Below, piece after piece: positions 45,788 to 58,449 of a DNA stretch of 64,000 bases. The stretch is taken from positions 1,240,001 through 1,304,000 of the forward strand of contig NW_027460390.1 of the NCBI RefSeq assembly GCF_050947875.1, given 5' to 3'. Both the position numbers and the translations under genes were made by a program. Source of the DNA: Dermacentor variabilis (taxonomy: Eukaryota; Arthropoda; Arachnida; Ixodida; Ixodidae). The number at the start of each line of letters is the position of its first letter. Position 1 is the first letter of the stretch. A model generated the notes under the pieces. That model was given only the letters and a program-made list of their open reading frames with translations. It did not search any database and had not been told where the DNA came from.

Positions 45788-48160
45788 AAAGAAATCATCA
45801 TCATCATCAGCCTGTTTTATGTCCACTGCAGGACGAAGGCCTCTGCGACCTTTAATTACCCCTTTCCTGCACCGACCGATTGCAACTATAGCGCCCGCGA
45901 ATTTGCTAATTTCATCGCTCCACCTAGTATTTTGTCGTCCTCGACTGCGTTTTCTTTCTCTTGGTGCCCCTTCTGTAACCCTAATGTTCCAACGGTTATC
46001 TAACCGGCGCATTACATGACCTGCCCACCTCCATTTTTTCCTCTTGATGTCAATTAGAATGTCGACTATACCTGTTTGCTCTCTTATCCAAACCGCTCTC
46101 TTTTTGTCTCTTAACGTTACGCCTAGCAAACTTCGTTCCATCACTTTTTGCGCGGTCCTTAACTTGTTCTCAAGCTTCTTTGTCAGTCTCCAAGTCTCTG
46201 CCCCATATGTCAGCACTGGTAAAATGCACTGATTCTACACCTTCCTTTTTAATGATAATGGTAAGCTTCCAGTCAGGAGCTGGCAATGTGTGCCGTATGC
46301 GATCCAAACCATTTTTATTCTTCTGTGAATTTCCTTCTCATGATCAGGGTTCCTGTGATTAATTGACCTAAAAAAACGTACTCCTTCACAGACTCTAGAG
46401 GGCGACAAGCTATTCTGAACTCTTGTTCCTTTGCCCGGTTATCTATAATTATCTTTGTCTTGTGCATATTGATCTTCAACCCCACTCTTACACTCTCTCT
46501 GTTAAGGTACTCAATCATTTGTTGTAATTCGTGTGGATTGTTGCTGAATAGAACATTGTCATCGGCAAACCGAAGGTTGCTGAGATATTTGCCGTCGATC
46601 GTTACTCCTAAGCCTTCCCAGTTTATTAGCTTGAATACTTCTCCTAAGCGCGCAGTGAACAGCATTGTAGAGATTGTATCTCCCTGTCTGACCCTCTTCT
46701 TTATAGGTATCTTCCTGCTTTTCTTGTGTAGAATTAAAGTAGCTGTAGAACCTCTGTAGATATATTCCAATGTATTTACGTAAGCGTTGTGTACTCCTTG
46801 ATTATGTTATGCCTCTATGACTGCTGGTATCTCTGCTGAATCAAATGCCTTTCGTAATCTATGAAAGCCATATAGGGAGGCTTATTGTAGTCTGCGGATT
46901 TCTGGATAACCTGATTGATGACAAGGACGTGATCAATTGTAGAGTATCCCTTCCTGAAGCCAGCCTGTTCCTTTGGTTGACTAAAGTCCATTGTTTGGTA
47001 AATATTGTATATAATACTGGGTGTAAGCTAATGGGCTAATTTTTCAATTATTTAACGTCTCCTTTTTTGAGGATTAGTATAATGTTTGCATTCTTCCTGT
47101 TTTCTGGGACCCTTGCAGTCGATAGACACTTCGTATAGAAAGCCGCCAGTTTTTCAAGCATTATGTCACCTCCATCTTTGATTAAATCGACCGTTATTCC
47201 ATATTCTCCTGCAGGTCTTCCTCGTTTCACCTCGTCGCTAGTTATAGGAGGAGTTCCTGTATCCTGTTCATTACTGTTTCTAACTGAGGTATCTTGCCTC
47301 CTCTGGGTACTGTACAGGTCACTATAGAATTCTTCCGCTGCTTTTACTATATCTTCGAGATTGCTGATGATATTACCATGCTTATCTTTCAGTGCATACA
47401 TCTTAGTTTGCCCTATACCAAGTTTCTTTCTCACGGATTTATGGTTGCGTACATTTTTTACGGCTTCTTCAGTCTTTCTGACGTTATAGTTTCGAATATC
47501 CCTTATTTTCGCCTTGTCAATCAGTTTTGGCCGTTCCGTGAATTCTATCTCTAGGGTTGGACACTTTCATTTTTTGTCGTTTCTTTATTAGGTACTTTAT
47601 TATTTGGGAGAGCTTGCCTACTGGTTGCCTTGGTGTCTTGCCTCCCACTTCAATTGCACCCTCTGAAGCCAACCTAGTTACGGTTTCATTTATTACCTCT
47701 ATGTCATCATCATCTCTCTGTTCTAAGGCTGCATATATGTTTGCACGCACCTACCTGACTTTGTCTGCTTTTACCCTTACTGCTTCTAGGTTGACGTGTT
47801 TTTTCTTGACCAATTCAGCTTTCTCTCTTCAAATTGAAGTAAATCATTGCCTTCACTAACTTATGATCACTGCATTTTACCCCACCTACCACTTCTACAT
47901 CCTGCACTATGCTGGGATCAGCAGAAAGTATGAAGTCAAATTCATTTCTTGTTTCACCATTAGGGTTTTTCCAGGACCACGTTCTGTTGCTACGCTTCCT
48001 GAAAAAGGTGTTCGTTATTCGAAGCTTATTCGTTTCTACGAATTCTACCAGCATCTCTCCTCTAGCGTTCCTAGAATCGACGCCGTAGTTGCCAATTGCT
48101 TGTTCACCAGCATGCTTTTACCCATTTTTGCATTGAAGTCGCAAATTACTGTAGTATATT
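45788..48160 (-). mobile_element. RTE-family LINE, decayed and 5'-truncated (shared element, copy 2)
   Basis: Counterpart of 8148-10600. EN remnant at 48054-47815 (NTFFRKRSNRTWSWKNPNG). Pre-RT at 47434-47048. RT at 46770-46315 (KKRVRQGDTISTMLF, NLRFADDNVLFS). C-terminus at 46216-45701, with YGAETWRLTKKLENKL and AGHVMRRLDNRWNIRV better preserved than in copy 1. The tail is 'atcatcatcatcatcag'. Stops and frameshifts differ from copy 1, so decay continued independently. Confidence 0.87.
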
Positions 48161-48518
48161 GAGTTAGCCCATTAAATAAATATAGGTAAATAGAGGTAAC
48201 CAATTAAAAAAAGATATTTCTAAAGGTACGAATAGCCTATGCTTAGAGAATGAACATGTTACTATATGTTCACCACGCTTCAAATTGTTTTGCGTGATTT
48301 TTTCGCCCATGAAATAAAACATATAGACTTCAGTGACCCCTCCGGCAGAGTCTTTTATCAATGGCGCCGGAAATGCACGTGAATGTTGTGCGTCTTAGCA
48401 TTGCTTCTCTTTCTGGTAAGCAATACTAACGACTCATGAAAAAAAAATTTCTAATAATTTACAACATTTATTAGGGTTGGAAACATCGTCAGTTGCATGC
48501 AAAGGTCATAAATAGATA
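48161..48518. other. Flank between RTE remnant and DNA transposon (copy 2)
   Basis: Counterpart of 10601-10952; nothing recognised. Confidence 0.4.
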
Positions 48519-48580
48519 CATGGTGTCCCAATTAACTACCATGCACCAAGACGACATCTGGAACAACCTGGGGCGACAAA

Positions 48581-49111
48581 GTGAAAGGTACTGTGAGGGC
48601 TGCGGAGAGCGGTGCGGGGCGGCCGGCCGGAGATAATGATGCCAGGGTAGAACTGCTAATTAAAGAAGTAAAGCATCTGAGAAAGGCAAATGAAGAACTT
48701 ACTAAGCAGGTTGTAGAACTTCGCAAGAACTCGCAGACTAGCCCCACAAAAGTAGCAATAGCCAAACCGGTGAATAATGACAACAGTCAGGATGAAGAAA
48801 ACACACCAGCTCCAAAGAAGCGGGCAATAAGGCCAGTAGAAACGACAGTGTGCTCTGCTTTGGAAGAGATCAAGGAGGCGATTAAACAACTTAGAGATGC
48901 CATAGATAAAACTACCTTCAAAGTTGATAAGTTATGGAAATGGAGACTGACGGCTGAAAAGAGGCTTACCAAAGTAGAAGCGCAAGGCGAGGACGACGAA
49001 TACCTACCCTCAGAAGCAGAAAGCGTCAGATCGCTCCCTGGCGCGTCGGGGGGTTCTACGAAGCGCACTCTAGCGGGTAGCATTAAGGCGGGTTCTATAA
49101 GCAACGGCTAG
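48581..49111 (+). CDS. LINE ORF1 protein, coiled-coil
   Basis: ORF1 proteins of LINEs bind the element RNA. The frame is open from the element's 5' edge (TTSGTTWGDKVKGTVRAAES); no ATG is seen, and 48581 is a GTG, so the true start has probably been lost with the 5' end. A coiled-coil heptad pattern covers about residues 25-50 (ELLIKEVKHLRKANEELTKQ) and 90-135 (LEEIKEAIKQLRDAI). The rest is charged and low-complexity. No zinc knuckle is present, so it may be an incomplete Gag-like protein. It ends 16 bp before ORF2-like coding begins. Confidence 0.7.
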   Translation: MKGTVRAAESGAGRPAGDNDARVELLIKEVKHLRKANEELTKQVVELRKNSQTSPTKVAIAKPVNNDNSQDEENTPAPKKRAIRPVETTVCSALEEIKEAIKQLRDAIDKTTFKVDKLWKWRLTAEKRLTKVEAQGEDDEYLPSEAESVRSLPGASGGSTKRTLAGSIKAGSISNG

Positions 49112-49127
49112 CAGGGGGAGCTTTAGC

Positions 49128-52100
49128 GTGTGGCAATGGAATTGCCGAGAGTTTTATCACAAAAAAGCACCTCTCATGCAGTTAATAAAAACCTCTCCAG
49201 ACAGACCGAAAATAATTATGCTGCAGGAAACCTTGGCGGATGAGATCAACCTATCCGGATACAAAGCGACATGCAGGGGCAAAGAGCCGGGTAGGGGGCT
49301 GGCCGCGCTCGCAGACAAGAAAATACCTTACTTAGAACATGATTTGCGCCTTGGACTAAACAAATTAGAATACTTACTTGTGGAAATAATTTTGAAAAGG
49401 AATAGAAGCAAACCGCAAAGCCTCTTTTGTCTTAATGTTTATAGCAGCCCTAGCGACATGAAACAGCGTTTCAGGGCACTTCTTAATAACACTATGGCTT
49501 TTACTAAGCACGCTCCGCTCATTATTGGAGGAGATTTCAACGCCCCACATCAAACTGCGGACATCACTGGAATTCGAAGAAAGGGGATGGACTCTGGCAC
49601 CTAGCTACAGATCTTAATCTCTCCCTCCTCACAGACCCAGCTTATCCCACTAGGTGTGGTATATCTACATGCAGGGACTCCACCCTAGACCTTACTTTTG
49701 TATCAAATTTAGCGAACGCTGGCTGGAATAACCTGGAATATTGACCTGGGTAGTGATCATTATATATTACAAACACTATTGGAAACACCCCGTAATGAGA
49801 TAAAGCACTTTAACTAATTTGACTGGGTTCTTTTTCGGAAAGCAACGAAAAGCAGAGCTGAGACAGAGACAGGACAAATGAAAACACTCCAAACTTGGAC
49901 CACTCAACTCAGGGAAGATGTAAAGGCGGCAACGAAGGATATTACCGCAGAGGAGGATATCGAAATCATAGACAGTAGGCTGGCGCACTTGATTGAAGCC
50001 AAACAATCTATGTTAAAAGATGGAAAACGCAACGGCTGAACAGGAGACTGAGGAAGCGCATAGCATTGTTGAATAGGGAGATTGAAGAACACTCCAGAAA
50101 TTTACAGAAACAAAAATGGGATCAGCTTTGTGATTCCATAGATGGTCGAAATTGGAACTTACTTAGACATTTGCTTCATGAGAACGAGACGAAATCTCAG
50201 AGGAGAACAGCAGTAGCACGACTCGTCCATCGTGAGAGTCAGGGCACAACGGAGGAGGCCATTCTAGATCGGCTCGCAGCTAAGTATTTACCACGTATGG
50301 TTAGCAATGAGAGTACAGACCCGCCTGAATATACAGGGGAGGACTGTGAGCCTATGGATCAAGACTTCACAGAAAGCGAAGTTCGCGCAGCCCTGTACGA
50401 CCTCAACAGCAGATCTTCGGCCGGTCCAGATGGCATTTCCAATAGGCTGTTTAAAAATTTGGACGATGATTCTATAAAATATTTAACAGAGTATTTCAAC
50501 GAACTCTGTAAAAACGGTGATTATGCGAAGGAATGGAGAATGAGGTGGCTAACACAATTCTTATTCCCAAACCAAGCAAGCAACTCAATCTAGATAACCT
50601 AAGACCCATATCGTTAACATCATGTCTGGGCAAAACCATGGAGCATGTGATACTCAATAGACTGACTAAGTATGTAGAAAACAGAAATGTTCTTCCGCAT
50701 AACCTGATCGGTTTCCGTCCTGGACTTTCGACTCAAGATGCAATGCTCTTAATCAAACATCACCTTATTCTTGCTAGCCCGCTACATACGAGAGCTCTTC
50801 TAGGCCTAGATGTAGAAAAGGCCTTTGATCGCATCAAGCACAGGGCCATATTGGATATCCTCTCAGAGGTGGGATTGGGTAAGCGATTGCAAAATATAGT
50901 CAAAGCCTTTCTCGGTGGCCGTTCTGCTTTTCACAGGTTAGGCGAACTCCAATCGACAACCCTGGAACTTGGGAATCGTGGGACACCACAAGGGTCTGTC
51001 CTATCACCCATGTTATTTAATTTGGCAATGTCAAAAGTGGCTCGAGGTCTCGCGCAGATTGAAGGTATCCACTTTGCTATATGTGCAGATGACGTAACAG
51101 TCTGGAGTGCCGAAGATAATATGGGACAAACAGAGACCAAACTACAGGAAAGCATTTATGCGGTGGAAACGACACTTGAGAGTATGGGACTGTACTGCTC
51201 TGCTAAAAAATCAGAACGATTGCTACTACGGAGCAGTAAGCAATGGGCGCAAGCCGAACGGATACATCCCAGAGGAAGAACCCCGCACAGACATATACGC
51301 CAAGAATGGAGAACCAATCAGGCAGGTGGAGACTATTAGAGTGCTAGGACTTCTGCAAGCGAATGGATCTAATTCCAGGATGATACAACACATCTACAAC
51401 AAGTCAGAAGAAGTCATTAGGCTTCTGCGTAGAATTACCAACAAGCATAAAGGGCTAGGAGAAGACAGTGCCATGAAATTGGTACATGCATTGGCCTTTT
51501 GCCACTTCTCGTTCGTGGCTGGCATGCTACAATGGACAGAGGCTGATAAGAACAAGCTAAACGCTTTAATCAGACGACTTATAAAGACTGTACTAGGACT
51601 TCCCATCAGTACGGCCAATGATAGCTTATCGTGCCTAGGGTTGCATGACACGCTAGAAGAGATAGCTGAGGCTCAACAGGTGGCCCCTCAGGAGAAATTA
51701 ATGGGGACACGACCTGGGAAGGCGCTACTTGAAGAAATTGGCGTAGGAATTAACAACCACACCAACGAAGGAGAATTATTAACACAACCGCAAGTGGGAC
51801 TACGAGAAACAATACAGACGACCCCGTTCCCTGGGAACATGCACCCAACACAAAACCTCGAGAGACGGAAGGCAAGGGCGAAGGCCCTCCTTCAAGACAT
51901 AGATCAACATAAGCAGCAGGCGGCGTTCGTTGACGGTGCCTGGGTTAAAAATAAGGATGCGTATACCTCCGTTTTTGTAGACACTAAAGGTAACATACGG
52001 GATGCCATCACCGTATATACCAAGGGCCCAACAGTAGCAGAACAAGTAGCAATCGCCTTAGCCATCCGGGCTAATCGGTGGACACACATTTACAGCGACT

Positions 52101-52723
52101 CTAGAACAGCCATACGCAACTTTACCAACGGATACGTGACACGGATATCAACAAAATTACTAGAGAAGGTCAACAGTGAGAGGATTGAAATCCGCTAGTC
52201 TGCACATTTGGGGGTAGTGGACGGAGCTCGGAGAAACCTCAATGAGGTGGCAAATGAAGCAGCACGAGGACTTTCTAGCCGTGCTCTTCAAGACCGAGCA
52301 ACTTACACTTCACCCGGGGAACACAGGGATCAATTATTAACATATAACGAAATCACGAAGCATTATTATTTAAGCAGAAGGGAATACCCATTGCCACACG
52401 GTAAGCTTTGCAGAGCCCAAGCGGTCACATTACGTTTGCTACAGACAAGAACATACCAAAGTCCACATTTTATTAACAGGATCTATCCGGAGAGGGAAAC
52501 TCAAACCAACTGTAATAAGTGCAATGGCATCATTACTCTTGACCACATGCTTTGGCAGTGCCCCGCGGTCTTCATAGACTGTGACATGGAACAGGAATGG
52601 TGGCGGCAAATGTTACACAACGAATCACTCTCTGACCAATTACGGGCAGTCCAGAAGGCCCGCGATGTGGCTGAAGGGCTCGGCCTGACAGTCCCAACGT
52701 GGGAACGGCCCGCGTCAACCTAG
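49128..52723 (+). pseudogene. LINE ORF2: endonuclease, RT, RNase H, with frameshifts
   Basis: Endonuclease in 49128-49604 (WQWNCREFYHKKAPL, IIMLQETLA, LNVYSSPSD, IIGGDFNAPH), broken by a shift at the GIRRKG segment. Pre-RT at 50066-50593 (LYDLNSRSSAGPDGISNRLF). RT palm at 50533-51339 (LRPISLTSCLGKTMEHVI, LIGFRPGLSTQDAML, LGLDVEKAFDRIKH, RGTPQGSVLSPMLFNL, CADDVTVWS). RT thumb and RNase H at 51107-52198 (AAFVDGAWV with Asp, TVAEQVAIALAI with Glu, IYSDSRTA with Asp). After a stop at 52196-52198 the end continues at 52208-52723 (NLNEVANEAARGL, then CCHC: NCNKCNGIITLDHMLWQCP). At least four frame breaks; not functional. Confidence 0.88.
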
Positions 52724-53024
52724 GGTTGACCTTCAGGACCCAATAAAGTTCTTCATACCATACCATACCAAGAGTTAAAAAAAATAGCAATGCGTTACTC
52801 GAAGAAAACCTAGTGCATATGGTTTCCGGTACAGTGGAGTAGCTGCCAGTTACTTTTCGTTACTGATATTTATATAGGTAATCTAACTAAATATCTAATT
52901 CGAGACGTACTATCCTAACTATCAAAGTGTCAATAACGCATTTGAAGGCACAGCCAAGGGACATCTAATTGCAGTATTTTCAGCGACATCTTAATTGTGT
53001 ACATTTTTTCCCTGCTGATAAACC

Positions 53025-53439
53025 TCGCGCAATATGCAGAATACCACGTGACTGCGCTCCCACACGGATCATAAAGCCGCGCTCTCGAACAGGCTCCCTC
53101 TGAGTTATCCAGAATGAAATAAGGAACTTAAGAAAAACATCATGGTCGAGCTAGTACCTTATCTGCCGCGCCCCGGCCGAAGAAACATGTCGCGTTTGCT
53201 TTTAGTTGGAAACAAGCTGTGATAGCTGTTGTAGCGTAAATAAAGCGCAAGGATGTTGTTGTTCTTGTCACAAAATCTATCATAACAAAAGCAAATCGAC
53301 AACCTCAGTGCAAAGATTTAAAGGTGCGTTTTGTTTCGTCCCATCCGTAATGTCTTTCTATAGTGAGCAGTAGGTAAACATGATCCTTCCCCTGGCATCT
53401 GCAAATGGCAACAAGAGGAAGGCCGCAAATATATATATA
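53025..53439 (+). other. 5' internal region of the Tc1/mariner-like element (copy 2)
   Basis: Counterpart of 17580-17989. Contiguous here with the left inverted repeat, which shows that 11230-17569 in copy 1 is an insertion. Confidence 0.6.
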
Positions 53440-54505
53440 TGTCAGTCATGGAAGTGTGGCGGTAGCGCAAACGCATTGACTATCATCAGAAACTATGAAA
53501 ACCTGAGACAAACAGGCAGCTTCAAGAAACAGTGGCGGAGGACTCCATCTTTGAGTCTTAACCTACGCACGGATGTTCCAGCAATTATGGCGTCAAACCA
53601 TAATGCTAGCGTGTGGGACATGGCCACCTCGGGACCAATTTCCAAGTCACCAGTTTGGAGCATTCTAAATGGCGGCCTTTCACTCTTAGCACCTTAGCCA
53701 GCAACGATGCTTGGAAGACAGAGACCTTCAGCATCGTCTCGATTTCTTGAATTGGGTTCTCACAAAAGCCGATTACCCACCGGACTTTTGAACAACATCA
53801 TGTGCACAGATCAAGCGAATTCTTGCAGAAACGGCCACGTAAGTTTGCTTAATGCACACTATTGGAAGGACTCCAATATGCACTGGCTAAGGCGAAATCG
53901 GCCCCAGTACCAGTGGTCCCTGAATGTGTGGTTCGGAATTTACGCCGGTGCTATAATCGGTCCCATCTACTTCGATCGCACACTGACTCGACAGCGTTAC
54001 TTGAACGAAATCCTTGAAGGAGTGGTGGATGAGTTTGTCAGCGACGTCCCGCTGTCACGTCTTCCACTTCTGTGGTCAGCAAGATGGGGCGCCAAGCACA
54101 CAGCAGCAGCAGAGCACGAAACTGACTGCATGCGACTTTTTATGCGCAACAGATTAGAAGGAACGGGCCTGTAAATTGGCCGGCTAGGCCACCCGAGTTC
54201 TCTCCGCTCGATTTATTTCTTTGGATTTATGTGAAAGATCGCACTTACATGATGGAGGCGGACGTCAGATTAGTTCAAGGCAAGGATAACGGATGTCAGC
54301 CGTAGAATGCCGGGGTCGGTCGTCAAGAAATCCACTGAAGATGTGATAAAACGCACACAGTACTGCGTAGCTGCAAAAACAGATTCGAACAAGTCCTTTA
54401 GGCTGGTGTTCAACGGAGCTTACGAATTTATAGATAATAAGAGCGCACTGAAATCTGACGGGCTTTTTTTGTCGTTTTTGTGCAGACATCCTGATTGCTA
54501 ATTCG
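53440..54505 (+). pseudogene. Tc1/mariner-like transposase remnant (copy 2)
   Basis: Counterpart of 17990-19078. The N-terminal frame (53380-53697) reads ENLRQTGSFKKQWRRTPSLS without the copy-1 stop, then NHNASVWDM and ISKSPVWSILNGGLSLLAP followed by the shared stop. A one-base loss after ADYPPDF shifts the frame before LLNNIMCTDQANSCRNG. The central frame to 54174 has YQWSLNVWFGIYAGAIIGPI and again LLWSARWGAKHTAAAE in place of the catalytic 'DGAP.H'. The C-terminal part is cleaner than in copy 1 (54307-54501, KKSTEDVIKRTQYCVAAKTD, to a stop). Confidence 0.8.
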
Positions 54506-55113
54506 GCTCATTTAGGAGTGGTATATTGAACTCATCGGTTTTGCCTTCTCTCTACACGTTTGTCGCTTCCCGGTCTGTTTATTTCGACCTTATTTTTTGA
54601 CACGAATCTGTTTTTGCAGCACGTATACACTAAGTTCACGAAAAATAAAATGGTCACTTTAATTTGGCTTTGGTCTGAAGCAAGTTTCTGGCGCGAAATA
54701 TAGCTTCGCGCGTACTCTTTCGATGCGGTGCAAGCAAAGCCGGGTTTTGAATCGTTCCATGCCTATTACATTGCTTTTGGCATTTCGTGCGTGGTCAGAG
54801 CGGTGCTTCGGCCGCGTCATCAAGGCGCTTTTCTTATCAATGTGATCAGTGGACCTTGAGAGAGGGATAATAAGTGTGATGTAGAAGAATTAGCTGGAAA
54901 GCCGCGAAACCAGCTGTTGGCGCTCCTTCCGTTCCATAATCAAGGTGATGCGCTGTCTCTTCGGGTTTGCGGCAGGCAATACAGTTGCTTTCATTCAACT
55001 TATTTGAGGCCACAGCTTTCTGATGGTGGGCGGGAGCGCACTCACGTAGTATTTTTAATACTTCGTGAGGTTTCTTTGCCAGTCGGAAAAAATTGAACAC
55101 AATTAGTCCGTCT

Positions 55114-57770
55114 GTCCGGACAGGCCGCCATTGGAATCTTAACCTGGCAGCGTTTAACGTTAGAACGTTACATAGTGAGGCGAGTCTAGCAGTGTTATTG
55201 GAGGAATTAGAGGGTAGTAAATGGGATATAATAGGGCTCAGTGAGGTTAGGAGGACAAAAGAAGCATATACAGTGCTAAAAAGCGGGCACGTACTGTGCT
55301 ACCGGGGCTTAGCGGAGAGACGAGAACTAGGAGTCGGATTCGTGATTAATAAGGAAATAGCTGGTAACACACAGGAATTCTATAGCATTAACGAGAGGGA
55401 GGCAGGTCTTGTTGTGCAACTTAATAAGAGGTACAAAGTGAAGGTAGTACAAGTCTATGCCCTTACATGCAGTCATGATGACCAGGAAGTCGAAAGCTTT
55501 TATGAAGACATGGAATCGGCGATGGGTAAAGTCAAAACAAAATACACTATACTGATGGGCGACTTCAATGCCAGGGTAGGCAAGATGCAGGCTGGAGAAA
55601 AGTCAGTGGGGGAATATGGCATAGGCTCGAGGAATAGCAGAGGAGGTACGCTGCAGTGACCATAGGATGGTAAGAACTCGAATTAGCCTTGACTTGAGGA
55701 GGGAACGGAAGAAACTGGTACATAAGAAGCCAATCAATGAGTTAGCGGTAAGAGGGAAACTAGAGGAATTCCGGATCAAGCTACAGAACAGGTATTCGGC
55801 TTTAACTCAGGAAGAGGACCTTAGTGTTAAAGCAATGAACGACAATCTTATGGTCATCATTAAGGAGTGCGCAATAGAAGTCGGTGGTAACGCCGTTAGA
55901 CAGGAAACCAGTAAGCTATCGCAGGAGACGAAAGATCTGATCAAGAAACGCCAATGTATGAAAGGCTCTAACCCTACAGCTAGAATAGAACTGGCAGAAC
56001 TTTGTAAGTTAATCATCAAGCGTAAGACAGCGGACATAAGGAACTATAAGAGGCTCTCAGGAACGGAGGAAGCTTAAAAGCAGTGAAGAAGAAACTAGGA
56101 ATAGGTAAGAATCAGATGTGTGCGTTAAGAGACAAAGCCGGCAATATCGTTACTAATATGGATGAGATAGTTCAAGTGGCTGAAGGGTTTTATAGAGATT
56201 CATACAGTACCAGAGGCACCACGACGATAGTGAAAGAGAGAATAGCCTAGAGGAATTCGAAATCCCACAGGTAACGCCAGAAGAAGTAAAGAAAGCCTTA
56301 GGAGCTATGCAAAGGGGGAAGGCAGCTGGGGAGGATCAGGTAACAGCAGATTTGTTGAAGGATGGTGGGAACACTGTCCTAGAAAGATTGGCCGCCCTAT
56401 ATACACAATGCCTCATGACCTCGAACGTACCGGAATCTTGGAAGAACGCTAACATAATCCTAATCCATAAGAAAGGGGACACCAAAGACTTGAAAAATTA
56501 TAGACCGATCAGCTTACTGTCCGTTGCCTACAAAGTATTTACTAAGGTATTCGCAAACAGAATCAGGCACCAAAGGACCAGGCAGGATTCCGTAATGGCT
56601 ACCCAACAATAGACCATAGTCACACTATCAATCAAGTGATAGAGAAATGTGCAGAATATAACCAACCCTTATACATAGCTTTCATTGATTACGAGAAAGC
56701 GTTTGATTCAGTCGAAACCTCAGCAGTCATGGAGGCATTACGGAATCAGGGTGTAGATGAGCCATATGTAAAAATACTGGAAGATATCTATAGCGACTCC
56801 ACAGCCACCGTAGTCCTCCACAAAGAAAGCAACAAAATCCCAATAAAGAAAGGCGTCAGACAGGGAAATACGATCTCTCCAATGCTATTCACAGCATGTT
56901 TACAGGAGGTATTCAGAGACCTGGAGTGGGAAGAATTGGGGATAAAAGTTGATGGAGAATACCTTAGCAACTTGCGATTCGCTGATGATATTGCCTTGCT
57001 TAGTAACTCAGGAGACCAATTGCAATGCATGCTCACTGACCTGGAGAGGCAAAGCAGAAGGGTGGGTCTGAAAATTAATCTGCAGAAAACAAAAGCAATG
57101 TTTAACAGTCTCGGAAGAGAACAGCAGTTTACGATAGGTATCGAGGCACTGGAAGTGGTAAGGGAATACATCTACTTAGGGCAGGTAGTGACCACGGATC
57201 CGGATCATGAGAATGAAATAACCAGAAGAATAAGAATGGGCTGGGGTGCGTTTGGCAGACATTCTCAAATCATGAACAGCAGGTTGCCACTATCCCTCAA
57301 AAGGAAAGTGTATAACAGCTGTGTGTTACCAGTACTCACATATGGAGCAGAAACCTGGAGGCTTACGAAAAGGGTTCTGCTGAAATTGAGGACGGCGCAA
57401 CAAGCTATGGAAAGAAGAATGATGGGTGTAACGTTAAGGGATAAGAAAAGAGCAGATTGGGTGAGGGAACAAACGCGGGTAAATGACATCTTAGTTGAAA
57501 TCAAGAAAAAGAAATGGGCATGGGCCGGACATGTAATGAGGAGGGAAGATAACCGATGGTCATTAAGGGTTACGGACTGGGTTCCTAGGGAAGGGAAGCG
57601 TAGCAGGGGGCGGCAGAAAGTTAGGTGGGCGGATGACATTATAACGTTTGCAGGAACAACATGGCCACAATTAGTACATGACCGGGGTAGTTGGAGAAGT
57701 TTCGGAGAGGCCTTTGCCCTGCAGTGGGCGTAACTAGGCTGATGATGATGATGATGATGGTGATGATGAT
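55114..57770 (+). mobile_element. RTE element, 5'-truncated, copy 2 only
   Basis: Flanked by tccgtct (55107-55113 and 57771-57777); the intact site in copy 1 is 19697-19703. It starts at the point equivalent to about 14076 of the full element ('gtccggacaggccgccattg') and ends in GAT repeats, so it lacks the leader and first 50 or so codons. Frames: 55093-55659 (endonuclease), a deletion of about 60 codons between NSRG and CSDHRM, 55667-56077, 56307-56612 and 56636-57733 (RT with FIDYEKAFDSVE, KKGVRQGNTISPMLF, FADDIALLS, and the C-terminus to FALQWA). Defective; the same family as 11250-14225. Confidence 0.92.
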
Positions 57771-58114
57771 TCCGTCTCTGAAAACAACGCAGTTAGATCT
57801 CATTTTGAGGTGCCTACACGTGCCCCATTGATACCTTCAAAATCAGGAGAGTACTTCTCCAGTGATAATTATTCCAATTACTGAATTAAATCTCAGTGAC
57901 GAAAGAATTACTGGCCGCTACTCCACTGTAGTGGAAACAATATGCACTAGGTTTTCTTCGAGTAACGCGACTGCTCTTTTTTTAGGTCTTGGTTCATGAT
58001 AGTCGGGGAACAGTGTGTTATTCACTCGGTACCTGAAATGAGGCCAAGCCGGATTCACTCGACATCAAAATCAACAGCAGTGATGCGCAGCAGCGCTTAT
58101 ACTCGGATTTACCG

Positions 58115-58120
<6 letters not shown>

Positions 58121-58175
<55 letters not shown>
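58121..58175. repeat. (GA)n microsatellite (copy 2)
   Basis: Counterpart of 20043-20118, with one GC variant near 58164. Confidence 0.95.
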
Positions 58176-58384
58176 GCTGCAGTTTCGCCGGAAAGGCGAA
58201 GGAATATTAGTGATAGCCAAGGATGCGACAACTGCACGGGGGAAGATTACACCACCGAGAGGACTCGGGCTGTGAAATTGAATTGCATTCTACTGTAAGG
58301 TCTTGTATATGCTCACATAACGCCACCACTTCAGCGCGTAATTGTTCGAGGTCACACGAAGTTTTTTTCTAGTGCATGATGTGC

Positions 58385-58446
<62 letters not shown>
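58385..58446. repeat. (AT)n microsatellite (copy 2)
   Basis: Counterpart of 20288-20364. Confidence 0.95.

Positions 58447-58449
<3 letters not shown>

Larger units (their letters stand above)
48552..52773 (+). mobile_element. I-superfamily LINE with RNase H, copy 2 only
   Basis: Flanked by accaaga (48545-48551 and 52767-52773). The copy-1 site ('gcagcaagataaaa', about 10978) is uninterrupted. The element has ORF1, an ORF2 with endonuclease, RT, RNase H and a CCHC motif, and a 3' end of TACCA repeats ('cataccataccatacca'). This architecture (endonuclease, RT, RNase H, simple-repeat tail without poly-A) is that of the I/R1/LOA superfamily. It begins with coding sequence and almost no 5' UTR, so it is probably slightly 5'-truncated. 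Confidence 0.87.
48519..58015 (+). mobile_element. Tc1/mariner-like DNA transposon, copy 2, interrupted by two LINEs
   Basis: Left end 'catggtgtcccaattaac' at 48519 after TA; right end ...'cggggaacagtg' at 58015, with the flanking TA decayed to TG. A 4.2-kb I-superfamily LINE sits 27-33 bp inside the left repeat (48552-52773). A 5'-truncated RTE sits near the inner edge of the right repeat (55114-57770). The transposase remnant lies between (53440-54505). Confidence 0.82.
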
